The position numbers and the translations under genes are program-made. Positions 45,653 to 56,769 of a DNA stretch of 64,000 bases are shown one piece after another. Every line of letters begins with the position of its first letter. The stretch's first letter is position 1. The notes under the pieces were generated by a model. It was not told the origin of the DNA and searched no databases. It worked only from the letters and a program-made list of their open reading frames with translations. The DNA is from Asterella californica (lineage: Eukaryota > Streptophyta > Marchantiopsida > Marchantiales > Aytoniaceae): the NCBI GenBank assembly GCA_036924285.1, contig JAYKYS010000012.1, positions 372,001 through 436,000 of the forward strand. The letters run 5' to 3'.

Positions 45653-47620
45653 GTGAAAGGTTCTCGGATTCAAAGTTCAAACTCGTACGAAAAGAGCAAA
45701 AAACCGTGCGGTTCGAGGGAGCTCATGGATGGTGAAGGAGCTCTGGCGGGTCTCGTTCCCTTCGTGCGATCGTTCTATGGTTCTTCCTCTTCTCTTTATT
45801 ACCAGCACGGTCCTACGATAGAGGGGGTTACAATCATCAGCTCTGCTGCGGGGACTCGCCAGGGAGATCCTTTGGGTGGACCTCTCTTCGCCTTAGCTCA
45901 CTATAGAGCTCTCTTCGCCACCGCCTTGGCTGCTCCAGGTTGTGTCTTTCCATCTCTAGCTGATGATACGCACATCGTAGGCCCGGCGGACCAAGTCGGT
46001 GTTGCCTTTGATCACCTTGTCTCTCAATTGGCCTTGGTAGGGCTGAGGACGAAGGTGTCAAAGTGCAAGGCTTGGTCTCCCATAGGTATACCGTCGGACC
46101 TACAGCTCCCAGAGGGATTTGTTACCTCTACAGATGGTTTACGCATCCTAGGAGTACCCGTGGGTACAGAGGACTTTGTCTCTCGATTCTTAGATGTTGC
46201 TCTTGCGGAGGACGTTATGCATATCGAGGATCTCCCTATGTTAGAGGACCCACAGGTTGCTTTTGGTATCCTTTCCTCTTCCATAGCACGACGTCCTTGT
46301 TACTTACTCCGCACAGTACCCACATCTCCTATCTTCATCTCGCGCCTTAGAGAGTTTGATAGGAGGATCATGGGGGTGTTTGGCGACATCATAGGACCGG
46401 GGACCTTTGACTGTGTGACAGGACCTCTCGCACGGAGACAGACATCTTTGCCAATATCATGTGGCGGGGTGGGCTTATTATCCATGGAGGAGACTGCTTC
46501 GGCAGCTTTTTTGGGTAGTTGGACCCTCTCAGCACCTTGGCTCTGTGGTCGTTTTCTCGTGCGAGATAGACCTATCTTGGAGAGCTATGTGACAGAGGTG
46601 GAAGATGGTTCTTACCCACTACAGATGTGTCTCCGTGAGGCAAGAGATAGTTTGACTCTTGAGGCACGTGAGGCACATCCTCGATTCGATTCCTTACCTT
46701 CCGATGGATCTCGCGGACTACAGTCTTCTCTGACAGGACACCACTTCCAGCAGGTTCTCCATGCACTCTTAGTGGATCCTTCCATCTCACGGGATACTAG
46801 AGCTCGACTCCGCTCTTGTTCGGGCAAGGGCGCAGGCTCTTGGCTCATAGCTCGACCTTGCATTAGAGCGTTCCGACTCGCACCGACTATCTTCTCTACA
46901 GCGATGAGGTTCCGTCTAGGCTTGGTCCAACCTGTTGCTTCGGCACTGTCCACCTGCGAGTGCGGTGTCTCGCTCGACACCGCGGGTCGTCATCTTGCTC
47001 GATGTTCTCACGGTGGAGAGCGGATAGCCACCCACGATGCCATCAGAGACGTCGTGTTTACCTTAGCACGGGAGAGCGGTCACATGACGTGGAGAGAGCG
47101 TTGGTACGCCCTTCAGACGGGAGGATCAGTCAGAGCAGACCTGTACATGATGAGAGAGGATCAGGTCTCAGTGGCTGATGTGGTTGTTACTGATCCGACA
47201 CGGGACTCAGTGGCGGCACAGGTGATCACCCATCCCCCAGGATGGGCTGCAGGCGTGGCGGCAGCAACGAAGGTATCCAAGTATAGGGGTATGCAAGCGG
47301 GACATCGCTTCATCCCTTTAGCCTTGGAGATATACGGATCGACAGCTTTGGAGTTCGACGTCTTTTTGCGAGAGTGCGCTAGAGCCTACCATGAGAGGCG
47401 TCAGGAGGTACCACTTTCTCTTTCTTTCTGCACCATGTTTTTCAGGCAGCGGGTTTCCATTGCTCTACAGAGAGCTTTAGCAGGGGCCATTCACAGAAGA
47501 GCAATCGCAATAGGCGATGCCTCTTCAGGTGCACCTGTTGTAGATAGAGGTACTGACTTTTTGGTCTCCAACATTATAGGTGCGACTGGCGATTTTAGAG
47601 CTACTGATAGCGGAGCTTAG
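45653..47620 (+). CDS. 5'-truncated non-LTR retrotransposon RT with C-terminal restriction-like endonuclease
   Basis: The 655-codon frame is fully open. RT blocks are GTRQGDPLGGPLFALA (residues 67-82) and SLADDTHIVG (101-110, catalytic ADD). There follow a C-terminal zinc knuckle, CECG...HLARC (C435, C437, H447, C451), HDAIRDVVF, and an endonuclease-like part: RADLYM, VADVVVTDP (507-515), then K540 or K543 and YRGM. That order, RT then CCHC-type knuckle then PD-(D/E)XK-like nuclease, is that of R2/NeSL/Hero-type elements, which nick target DNA and prime on it. The RT fingers are missing, so the element is 5'-truncated around 45720. The first 25 or so residues come from unrelated flanking DNA that happens to be in frame. 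The 3' tail runs to about 47760 without poly(A). Confidence 0.85.
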   Translation: MKGSRIQSSNSYEKSKKPCGSRELMDGEGALAGLVPFVRSFYGSSSSLYYQHGPTIEGVTIISSAAGTRQGDPLGGPLFALAHYRALFATALAAPGCVFPSLADDTHIVGPADQVGVAFDHLVSQLALVGLRTKVSKCKAWSPIGIPSDLQLPEGFVTSTDGLRILGVPVGTEDFVSRFLDVALAEDVMHIEDLPMLEDPQVAFGILSSSIARRPCYLLRTVPTSPIFISRLREFDRRIMGVFGDIIGPGTFDCVTGPLARRQTSLPISCGGVGLLSMEETASAAFLGSWTLSAPWLCGRFLVRDRPILESYVTEVEDGSYPLQMCLREARDSLTLEAREAHPRFDSLPSDGSRGLQSSLTGHHFQQVLHALLVDPSISRDTRARLRSCSGKGAGSWLIARPCIRAFRLAPTIFSTAMRFRLGLVQPVASALSTCECGVSLDTAGRHLARCSHGGERIATHDAIRDVVFTLARESGHMTWRERWYALQTGGSVRADLYMMREDQVSVADVVVTDPTRDSVAAQVITHPPGWAAGVAAATKVSKYRGMQAGHRFIPLALEIYGSTALEFDVFLRECARAYHERRQEVPLSLSFCTMFFRQRVSIALQRALAGAIHRRAIAIGDASSGAPVVDRGTDFLVSNIIGATGDFRATDSGA

Positions 47621-48259
47621 CCCCGATGTTCTCCCCTTCAGGGTGGTTATTGCTTGGCCCTTCGGGTCCTTCTTTCCCTTGTAAGGCTTGATGGGGTCTT
47701 CCCATCCGTTGGCTATATATCGCGTCGCGTTTTTCTACGAGAAGCTTATTTTGTGCCATTTTTAGGAAACCTTGAGAAACAATGTCCCATGTCATGCAGC
47801 TTCTTGCTCTGGCAAAACCGGCTGCCGCAGTGAGAAATGGAAGAAATTTACGACTTGCAACGCAAAGTTTTACCCCGACCGCCGCTGGTCGCAGTTGATC
47901 TCTGCCAAGTCCTCTTTCATCGGGGTAGTACGTCAGAAATTACCTGGATCTTGTCTTCAAGTCAGTCACGAAGTCCTGAGGTTCCGCTTGGAGTCCGAAA
48001 CTTAGACTGCTGTTCACAGTACAAGTAGCTGGGATACTTCAGTTTCTTCATCGGCAGCTAAGCAGCTAATCTTCTTCTGTTAAATAATCGTATATTCTCC
48101 ATAGAGTTCCAGCTTCGGCAGCATAAGGGTCCTTGTCGAGGCCGACTGGGACTTGGTTCCTGCACACCAGTTGAGCACGCTGAAGGCCGTGACGGGAACT
48201 TAGTTCAGTTCTACAGCAGACGCGTTCGAACCCGAAGACAGTTAGGAATTTCATCCACA
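47621..48259. other. Non-LTR element tail and upstream region of the O-methyltransferase
   Basis: 47621-47760 is probably the element's 3' untranslated tail, with CCCCTTCAGGGTGG and GGCCCTTCGGGTCC, both short hairpins. 47760-48259 would have been the promoter and leader of the following gene. No clear TATA box was found. Confidence 0.35.
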
Positions 48260-49841
48260 ATGACGGTATCGACAAACGGCACAATCTCCACAAGCAGCGA
48301 GCTGAGTAAGATGAAGAATGTGACCCTCGACAAGGGTCACATTCTTGTTAGCGCCAATGTCGATGCAATTGGAGGCGTAAGTGCCACACCCATCTCAGCG
48401 GAGGACAAAAAGGATCATGTTGTCGCCATTAACTTTCTCTTGGGATGTTACAGACCAGGGCAGTGAAGGCTGTTGTGACGTTGGGTATCCCGGACATGCT
48501 TTCCAAGGCACCGAGGAAATCTCTTACTGCGACGGAAATTATCTCTCAGATCGACTGCAGGAATCCATCCAACGCCGTATCTTTGCTGAGCCGCATGATG
48601 ACGTTCATGGTCTGCAAGGGGTTTTTCTCCGAGCCAGTCAATGCGAACGAAGAGATCGAGTACGGCTTGAATGGTGTCTCCAAAATGTATGTCACAGACT
48701 ACGAGCTCAGTGTGGTCCCCTGGGTCAAGCTGGCCTTCCACCAGTCTTCTGTGCCGATGTTCGAAAGAATCCACGAGGCGTTCAAAGAAGATGTGTGCCC
48801 ATAGGACGAAGCTCATGGGATGCCGATTTATTCACACAATCCTAAGTTCCCGGAGTTTGGGGACCTCTTCCACAACGGCATGACTACACACTCAAACTTT
48901 CTGGCGAGAATTGTTGCGGAGGAATACGAAGGGTTCAAAGACACCAAAGTACTCGTCGATGTTGGAGGCAGCGTAGGCAACACTCTAGCTTTGATACTTC
49001 GTTTCCATCCACACCTTCGTGGCATCAATTTCGACCTGCCTTCGGTCGTAGAAAACGCGCCATCTTTGTCAGGTGAGTGTTAAATTTTATTATTTCACCG
49101 GAACTGATGTTTCATGCTCACGTACTAAGCTCATACCATAGCACTCAATTGCTCGGGATCCATTTCTCATCATATGATCTTAGTTCACTCATTACATGCT
49201 ATGCCAATAGACCCAACGGGATACAAACCCTCAGAGCCTGCTTCAATACCACGATGCTAACAATGTTAATTTCGGGGATTTTCTGCTCTAGAGTGGCTGA
49301 CTTCTGTCTTGAAAGTGCAGGTATCGAACATGTTGGTGGTAACTTCTACGAGAGTATACCCTCTGGCGACGCTATGCTGCTGATGGTAATCCCGAGCTTC
49401 AGTGGCTTTACTTGAAAATCCGATCATACATCCTAGTATAGATGACATAGCGATTTCCTCTTGCAATACACCGTTCCAAGAATCGAGCATTTATGGTTTT
49501 GTCGGGGTCAGTATGATTGAACTTGGCGTCTGAATTATGTTTCAGGCCATTATCCACAACAACAGCGACGAGAGTTGCTTAAAAATCATGAAGACTGTCG
49601 ACGCTGCTATTCCGGAGGATGGGAAGTGTGCTAATTGCCGAGTATGTTATGACGAAGGAAGATAATCATAACGCCGAGCGGGTAAGGCTTTTAGACATGA
49701 CGATGTTAGACTCATTTTCGTGGCGGTAAAGAGCGAACTTTCGAACATCACAAGGCTCTGTATGAAGCAGCAGGCTTCCCTCACTCCAGATTGATAAGAA
49801 CGACTGGACCCATGGATATTATAGAAGTCCGTAAAAAGTAG
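48260..49841 (+). pseudogene. Plant caffeate/flavonoid-type O-methyltransferase pseudogene, three exons
   Basis: These enzymes move a methyl group from S-adenosylmethionine to phenolic hydroxyls. Exon 1 (48260-49072) starts MTVSTNGTISTS and has the dimerisation region (RAVKAVVTLGIPDMLSKAP, NAVSLLSRMM) and SAM motif I (KVLVDVGGSVGNTLAL). Exon 2 is 49321-49385 (IEHVGGNFYESIPSGDAM). Exon 3 is 49546-49841 (ESCLKIMKTVDAAIPEDGK, then GKERTFEHHKALYEAAGF and GPMDIIEVRKK). Introns 49073-49320 and 49386-49545 start GT and end AG. Lesions are a 1-base loss at about 48450, TAG at 48802-48804 where Tyr is expected, a 1-base gain at about 49625, and a TAA-type break near 49727. The start of exon 3 (AIIHNNSDE) keeps the catalytic-type His but loses the Trp and Asp of the HDW motif. 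Confidence 0.92.
48314..48346. repeat. Perfect 14-bp inverted repeat inside exon 1 of the O-methyltransferase
   Basis: AAGAATGTGACCCT at 48314-48327 pairs exactly with AGGGTCACATTCTT at 48333-48346, with loop CGACA. It encodes KNVTLDKGHIL, so it is in coding sequence near the N-terminus. Confidence 0.9.
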
Positions 49842-50110
49842 ACTATGCATTGAAGCGAAATGTTTATCAATTGAATTACTAGCCTAGTCTTAGATCATCA
49901 TGTAAACTAGTAGCTTTAATCAGCTCTGTATGAAGCAGCAGGCTTCTGCATGCGCAGTGAGAGAATTCCCTCACTGCAGACTCACAGAAAGGACTGGACC
50001 CATGCATAGAGGTCCGTAAAGAGTAGGGTAAGCACTGAAGCAAGTACTAGTCCATCAAGTGAATAGCTCTGTATGAAGCAGCAGTCTTCTGCAGTGAGAA
50101 GTCTGATCAC
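49745..50110 (+). repeat. O-methyltransferase 3' end and two extra copies downstream
   Basis: GCTCTGTATGAAGCAGCAGGCTTC in exon 3 (about 49751) recurs at about 49923 and 50066. Matching CCTCACT.CAGA.T.A.A and GGACTGGACCCATG blocks, and a GTCCGTAAA.AGTAG terminal codon block, appear at about 49995-50025. The extra copies have an insert, CTGCATGCGCAGTGAGAGAATT. They cover only the last 90 or so bases of the gene. Confidence 0.85.
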
Positions 50111-50922
50111 CTTGTAGCTGGTACTACGGTCCAATGTACATTCACGCTTACAAGTGCACATTCTTTCAATAAAGGAAAACCATCTCTCTCCTATGTAATG
50201 TACTTCAAATAAAACGCAAACCATGTAGAACGAGAAGACAGCGAACTGCACAAAGTGCATGTTTCTGGACGATTAATTTATATAAGGGACAAGTCTGTAA
50301 ACGTACTGGTCCCGGCCTAGGTATCCCAACATAATATCCGATGGTGATTACAAGTATACGATTTCCTGCTTTTACAGTATAATCTTCTATATTACCAAAA
50401 TGTTCCCAGTTCGCTGTGGTACAGACTACTAGCCGTTTGCCTCCCGCTTAGGAGTCAATTCGTGCAAAATGTCCTTCAAACGACGGACCTTTATGAAGGG
50501 GCACCAGAGACTTAATTTCTGGCGCAGTTCAGATCTTCATGTCTCTCCGTCGGACGTGGGTGCAGCAGTTCTAAACGATTTTCCGGAGAGATGAAAACCC
50601 TTCGGATGCTACTGCATGCAACGTAGGCACTGGACTTCTTCAGCAGAGTTGACTAACCCTTGATTGAATCAAACTGATGTTTGCTGCTTTTAGCCCCGGA
50701 CTAACAGCTACCTCAGTGACTAGTTTGATGGCGAGCTCGAACTCAAGTATACGCGTAAGTAGGATGGTTACTTCATGGTAGAAAGTTCACCGCCGCAAGC
50801 CCAACCTGTTCTTTTGACCCGTCGTAGTTGACCTTGCTTGCTACTGAACTGAAGAACTTCATTTGCATGTACCAAGCACAACTCGCTTTGAACTTTGAAC
50901 TTGAATGTGCTCATGAAAAACT

Positions 50923-51210
50923 TCATAGGGGAGGTAGACCTAGCCAAGGTTGAGACCCAGACCTCCGGCCAAATGATGCTGTTTGAGTGGTAGTTGGAGC
51001 TTCAAGCATCTGCAGAGCATAGGAAGAAGAAGAAAGTGTTGCTTGCATCCCATAATTAAAAGTCGTGGTAAATAGCTGGTTTGGCTGATCTTCATGTTCA
51101 GTTTCTTGGCTGGCTTGAAGCCATGGAGGATAGTCATCATCACCAAGAACATCGTTGTACCTAGCCATCGTAGGAAAAGAGTGTGAACTCCTTACTTTCT
51201 CTTGGAACAA
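50923..51210 (-). CDS. Hypothetical ORF, 95 codons, possibly a first exon
   Basis: I do not recognise this protein. From an internal Met near 51168 it reads MARYNDVLGDDDYPPWLQAS, then a Ser/Thr/Gln-rich part, and ends SQPWLGLPPL. Low-complexity Ser/Thr/Gln stretches with short conserved-looking PPWLQ and PWLGLPPL words are common in regulatory proteins. A TATA-like TATATA lies upstream on the minus strand near 51219. It could be the start of an otherwise lost gene. Confidence 0.35.
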   Translation of the reverse strand: MFQEKVRSSHSFPTMARYNDVLGDDDYPPWLQASQETEHEDQPNQLFTTTFNYGMQATLSSSSYALQMLEAPTTTQTASFGRRSGSQPWLGLPPL

Positions 51211-52900
51211 ATTCGAGTATATAATAAGTGCGCTTCTTCGCCTCTTCTAGATCGCTTGTCTCTCTCGACGGTTCAAAGAGGATGTGGATTTGAACTTTGA
51301 TGTGGATTACTGATCAGATATATAACGTGTGTGAGTTGCCGCAATCGTAGGGACGATTTAAGCGTACTAGCTAGCCTCTCAGATGTAGACTGAATGCTTG
51401 GAGTTCTGCAGATTGTTGTGGATACAGTGATAATGGGATGCTTTATATATGGACCGGTCAACGTGGAGTCATAGAGTCGACGTGGAGATCGACGCATTTA
51501 AGCAGCTGCTGCCGTATTGTTCAACGCACAGAGAGACTCCTGAAAGTCGACGCATACGTGGAGAATTCAAACTTCATCTGTCAATCATGACAGCAGACCT
51601 GAAAAATAAGCAGATGTAAAAACACTGTAGACACGGAGGTACCAACGGCAGCAGCTGCCATGCGCATGAACCATGTATTATGCATCAGATTCTCTGTTCG
51701 ACCACTTCACGTAGTGAACAATCGTAAGTAAGGTACCGAATTTCATTTTTGTTAGCAATTACTGGACGATGTGGGTATTACCAATGGTAAGTGTGTTAGA
51801 AAACTAACTCGACCGTAGTTAGTTTTAGAAAGTGCTCTTCGTATCGATTCCAGCTGCGCACAACAGTTGTGTACATTGGACTGAACTTCTTAGTTTTTAA
51901 CTGTCTCAATAGACATGCTCATTAGCATGTCTATTCAAAGGCTGATTCGTACTGGTGTAAATCTCCGTCATTCTAGGCTAGGTTTTGTTGAAGTTGGTAA
52001 AACAGTCATCGATTTGAGTTCCACCGATACATTAGATCTTTCATCACATAGAAATCCTACTTAATACCCTTGCATTGAATTGAGGAATGGGGATTTTTCA
52101 CTGCGTACAGTTCTCGACAAACTATTTCTGTTCGCTTCGATATGCAACATCAACTGAATCATTTTTAGGGTTTCTTTCAAACTTTAGTTTTAGTTGCGTA
52201 GAACAGAGAGAGACGAAACAGATCTAGAAAAATAGAACGAGACGAGACAAACTCAACAAAACATATCAGGTACATCGAGATGAGACACGGAGTGAAGTAA
52301 ATGATCGTGAGAGTTGAGTGACGTTACTGGAAAGGGTGGTAGAAAGCGATGTGATATAATCCTTTCTTGAAATTGAGCCTTGAGGCTAAGAATGAGTGTC
52401 ATTCCAAATTTCATACCGAATAATTTACTCGGTATCAAAAACTGAAAACGCTGTAATGGTAATACATAGCACAGGGAGAATTTACGATAGTCTTGGATTG
52501 GAATACTTCGAAAAGCTGGGATTTCCACATATCGGATAACAGTCCCCACATACTGATTCATTTTGTATCTTGTTATTAATTACCTCTTATATTGTTCTGG
52601 GTATTTCACTGAGGTAAAGTCTCCATGTTCAATACCTGAGATTCATTGATTCCCCTTCGCACTGCAGTTCAAGCAGAACTGACTAAAGCTCTGATGGTCT
52701 TGTGGGGCAATACAGATGGATGGTGCCCCATATACTGAAACACATAGAACCTTGGTCCACAGTTACATGTGTCATCTTAGTAACTGGATACTGTACATTC
52801 CCATGTAATCGGAAATAATACTGAAAACCTATTTGGTCCCTGTACACAAACTTCGTTTGACCTGTCAGGCAATTACATACAAGCTGCTCGTGAGCGTGAC
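51211..52900. other. Unassigned spacer, no gene recognised
   Basis: ORFs at 51273-51497 and 52253-52561 (minus) show no domain. A short inverted word pair, GACATGCTCATTAGCATGTC, lies near 51912-51931 and is an imperfect palindrome. Nothing else is clear. Confidence 0.35.
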
Positions 52901-52915
52901 CCAAAGGAATGACTG

Positions 52916-53570
52916 ATGTCCCACGTCATATGTAGACGTGCTGAATGCCCGAAACGACTCTGGAACGATATGGAGAAATCGGTGGAGAAGGGTGTGGCAA
53001 GCAGGGAGCACGATGAGAACGAATTCGTAGGTCTGGAGATTGCTAAACCATGGTTTCTTCACGAACCGTCGGATCCTAAAGATGAAGATCGGAGATGGGA
53101 GGTGCTCGAAAGGATGCAGTGCGTTGGAGACAATAGAGCATCTTTCCTGAGAATGCCCTGTAGTGAGAGCTAGATGGGAAAGGTTTAGGATACAAGATCC
53201 CGGCTGTGGGTTGCAGTACAAGGAAGGCAACGGGCTGCTAACGACGATCGATAGGGCTCTAGAATTAAGGGAACACAACCCCTCCCTTCTATGTATCCTA
53301 GTGGAACATACCCAGGCCGCTTGGGTAGAGAGAGCTGATAAGATTTTCTGGGATCTCAAGACGGATCGTCCAGCCGTCAGGATCATGGCCGAAGTTAACA
53401 AGATGCTCTAGGCGGGCTTGCAAGAGGATGCGAGCCAAGAAAACAGAAGAGATTGGACGATTGCTATGAAGACTCTCGAGCCATTGCTATGAAGTCGCCT
53501 ACCGAATTGTAATGGAAATATACTTACAATTACGCTGGAACTTCGCCTTCAGGGCGGGCTTATCATTACT
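52916..53570 (+). pseudogene. Coding-like remnant of unknown family, frameshifted
   Basis: 52916-53173 (SREHDENEFVGLEIAKPWFL, DEDRRWEVLERMQ) passes by a frameshift near 53163 into 53163-53411 (RARWERFRIQDPG, TIDRALELREHNPSLLCIL, AAWVERADKIFWDLKTDRP). After a TAG at 53409-53411 the reading continues in phase with ASQENRRDW to about 53490. It ends in a 3' segment, CCTTCAGGGCGGGCTTATCATTACT, reminiscent of the short hairpin tail near 47630. It may be a piece of a retroelement ORF, but I cannot name the family. Confidence 0.4.
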
Positions 53571-54300
53571 GTTAGTGATGTTGAAGAAGAAATCTGGGTA
53601 AGTGACCTGCTAAAACACATTCTGGGGAACAGCTTTGCCCATCTTTTGCCATCGTCAGTACAGTAGTAGGGCCAACAGCTTGGGCGATGAGTCGAGATAG
53701 GCTGGTGGGAATGACTGGAGTGGCTTCGGCTGCCCACGCAGCATCGACGGCCTGCGGTGCCATTTCGAGAGATGGGATCCGGAGCTGGACTGAGAGCTCG
53801 GGAGCTGTTGTATCGACGCTGAGGATCTCTACGAACAAGAAGCTCCACTGCAGATATTTTGGTCCGGAGATAGTTGTAGACACAACCTTGTTCTCGCACT
53901 GTACCGCTAGATTTACCTGAAGACGTCGGCTGTTCCCCGGGGTCAATGTTGTGAATGATAGGCCGTGACACGGCTTTTATAAAGGCACCTGCAAGGGGCT
54001 CCAAGTATCAAAAATCTTCTCGTTGACCGTACATTGACCGATTGACCGTGGCAGCCGGTGAGATGGTCGAGGGACGTCCGCATACACCTAGTCAGGCCAA
54101 AAGTAGCGAACTCTCAAGTCCAGGACTAGACATGGTCTCTGATAGTTACGACGCCACGACAGCCGTCGCATTGTCCACAACAGGTCCCCAATTCATGTTA
54201 GCAGCTCCGACAAGTAGCCGGGTCTATGGGACGTCCCTCTTCTCCTCGGAAGATGGGTGGTTCTTTGTGCGACTAGCAATTGTTATCTTTTGTTTTTAAG
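53571..54300. other. Overlapping ORFs of unknown meaning
   Basis: Minus frames 53549-54004 and 53572-53946 overlap, and a plus frame lies at 54042-54299. 53946-53572 reads like a protein in places (LQVNLAVQCENKVVSTTISG, PELSVQLRIPSLEMAPQAVD), but no family is recognised and splice sites are not evident. Confidence 0.3.
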
Positions 54301-56760
54301 GCATCTTGTGTACCATTTCAACTAATGACAGTTCCGTTTGCTAAGCATGGATATCGATTTGTTTCTCCACTGTATGCTTGAATATCGTGGAGGCGTCAGC
54401 GAAGACTACTTTTAAATTATTTGGATTCCTTTAGGTTAATACAATACTTGGGGAAAGTTCCACCTGCATAGGCAATTATTCGCAAATCCACTTTATACGG
54501 ATATTCAAAGCACTACGGGAAAACGATAACAAATAATTAGGGCGATGCTGTTTTTTAATAAAACAACGTGCTGCGATAGCGAGGTTATGCATTTGTGATT
54601 TATCCGGATTTTATCTCCTTTTTTTCTTTTCTTACAATAATCTAGTTTTAAAATAGCAAAATACATTATACAACCAAAAAATCCCTTTTTATTTCCCGGG
54701 TTCATCATCGATGGATAGCTATACATACATGATAGTGCAGAAACAAGTGGAGTTTTCTCATCTATCCACGATTACGGTGGAGTTTCCCACCTCTAAGTTA
54801 ATTAGTTACAGTATAGAAAGCTTTGACCGTTGTGGATTCTCCATTAAAGATACACTTTCTTGTAGTGTTCTTTTTTGTTATTTGTTGATGATTGATCTGT
54901 GTCTCAAATGTGAGATCTTTTCAACGTCTTAAATTTGAATCATGAACGGAACTCTCAAATGCAAAATTGAATAGAAAAGTTATTGTAATTTCAGTTTTCC
55001 AATTGGGTAGTAAATAAATATTCTCTACATTTAGTTAGAACTAAATTTTTTATTAATAAATACTTATTATGTGTAACATAAGTCATTACATTACGCTCAC
55101 ATACATCACATAAGGAAAAGAGTTAAGAAACAAAGATGAACTTCAAATATGAAGAGCTTCTCTAAGAGAAAAGAGATAGAAAGGTACAGATTGTTGGACC
55201 TAAAGACAAGAGGAGAGCTTGAGTGCAGCGCACGACAGGTCTCCTAAACGAGATCTCTTACAATAAGAGTGCTCGGACGCTTTATCGTCAACTGTGCTCA
55301 AGCATATCTAGAATGACTAGAATTACAGAATTCAAGATTTATTAATAGCGCCCGGACGCTTGACCTTCACATCTACTCCGGCATCGTGAGATTAAGATGA
55401 TCTTGATTTCCCATTGTTTGAAAAATACGGAGAGAAACATTTTCTTCTCGGATGTTACACTAATGCCACTTCACTTACATGATGATAATGTCAATTTAGC
55501 TAAATCACTGTGGGTCAATCCATGACAATGCCAGCGGATACAAAAAGCTTACCCGAAACATAACTTGCACTTGTTGATTGAGTATGCTTATTTCGATTGC
55601 ACATTACTTACCATCTCGAACGTCTAGTATAATTTATTTTCTTTCATATTTTTCCTATTTGTACTCTCTAAATGTGTAAAAATCTCGCTCTTTCTCTATA
55701 TTAAGGTGCGCAATGTGATGAGGTTGCGCTATAGTGAGAGACCTTGATTTACTTGGGAGATATGCCACTAGGCTGAAACGCCCCTCACGGGCACAACGGC
55801 ATTCCATTGAGCTGCATATATTTTGAAATTTCCCAACGTTATCTATTTTTAGACTTTAGTGCTTATTGTCTTCTATCTTCCATGGATAATTTTATGAGAA
55901 GTGGTTTACTGAATCGATCTCATAACGATAAATATGCATGCAACATGAACTTCTAGAGAACTTTTGCATGGAAGTGTTTGTTGTTATCGAAGAAGAGATA
56001 AGTGTTAATTTGAAATTCTATATCAAACTCACAAGAAAAACTAAATTTCTTTTTAAATATTAAATGTTACCTGATCTGGAGATGCGAGAAGATCACCCAT
56101 AAGAGAAGTGGCATTGTGTGCAATCTTGTGATAAAAAATTATTTAATCGATAAATCAATTTCTTAAGAAATGTCCTTAATTAATATATCAATTAAATTAT
56201 AAACGTTGAATCAATTAAACCCATGAATATATGACAAGTAATGCTCGTAATTCTTATGAAGATTACATTGTTCACTTTAAAAATTAGTTTTTTGACTTTT
56301 AATTATTTGTTGTAGTTCATGTTTCTAAAATAAATGTTTTATATTTCTATTGCATTCTAACATAATTATTTAACACTAAACATTTTAACTTTTAAGAGCA
56401 TATTTCACGCAACCACATGGTTTTATAACATGCTTTACTGTCCCCCAAGAGTTTCTCGAAACTCCATACGCAAAAAAGGTGATGATATAAATGATAACTC
56501 TTCTAGACAATTTTCCGTTCAAAGCTGCAGATGATCATTCAACGTGGAGTTGTGAATTTCTGTCTGGTTATCTTTTTGAGTTCCATGAGTGTTCTTGCTT
56601 CTTATAATGATCTTGTCGGTGATTTTGTTGCTATCTCAAATTACAGTGACTCTTTGGTTGCCGTTGTTTGAGTTGAATATTTCACCTAGCTCAGGTGTAA
56701 CTATATTAATGTATCACAGTATTTTTGTTTTTCTAGATAAAGTTTTTACCTTCACACCGA
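54301..56760. other. AT-rich intergenic DNA
   Basis: No ORF of note, no recognised transposon motif and no RNA gene. CTCGGACGCTTTAT and CCCGGACGCTTGA near 55272 and 55350 are a weak local repeat. Confidence 0.4.
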
Positions 56761-56769
56761 ATCATATAT

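Noticed and set aside
45837..46980. Several minus-strand ORFs opposite the RT gene
   Set aside because: They are antisense shadows of the open RT-endonuclease frame in GC-rich DNA.
48066..48293. Minus-strand 75-codon ORF upstream of the O-methyltransferase
   Set aside because: No domain; it overlaps the gene's start and is probably chance.
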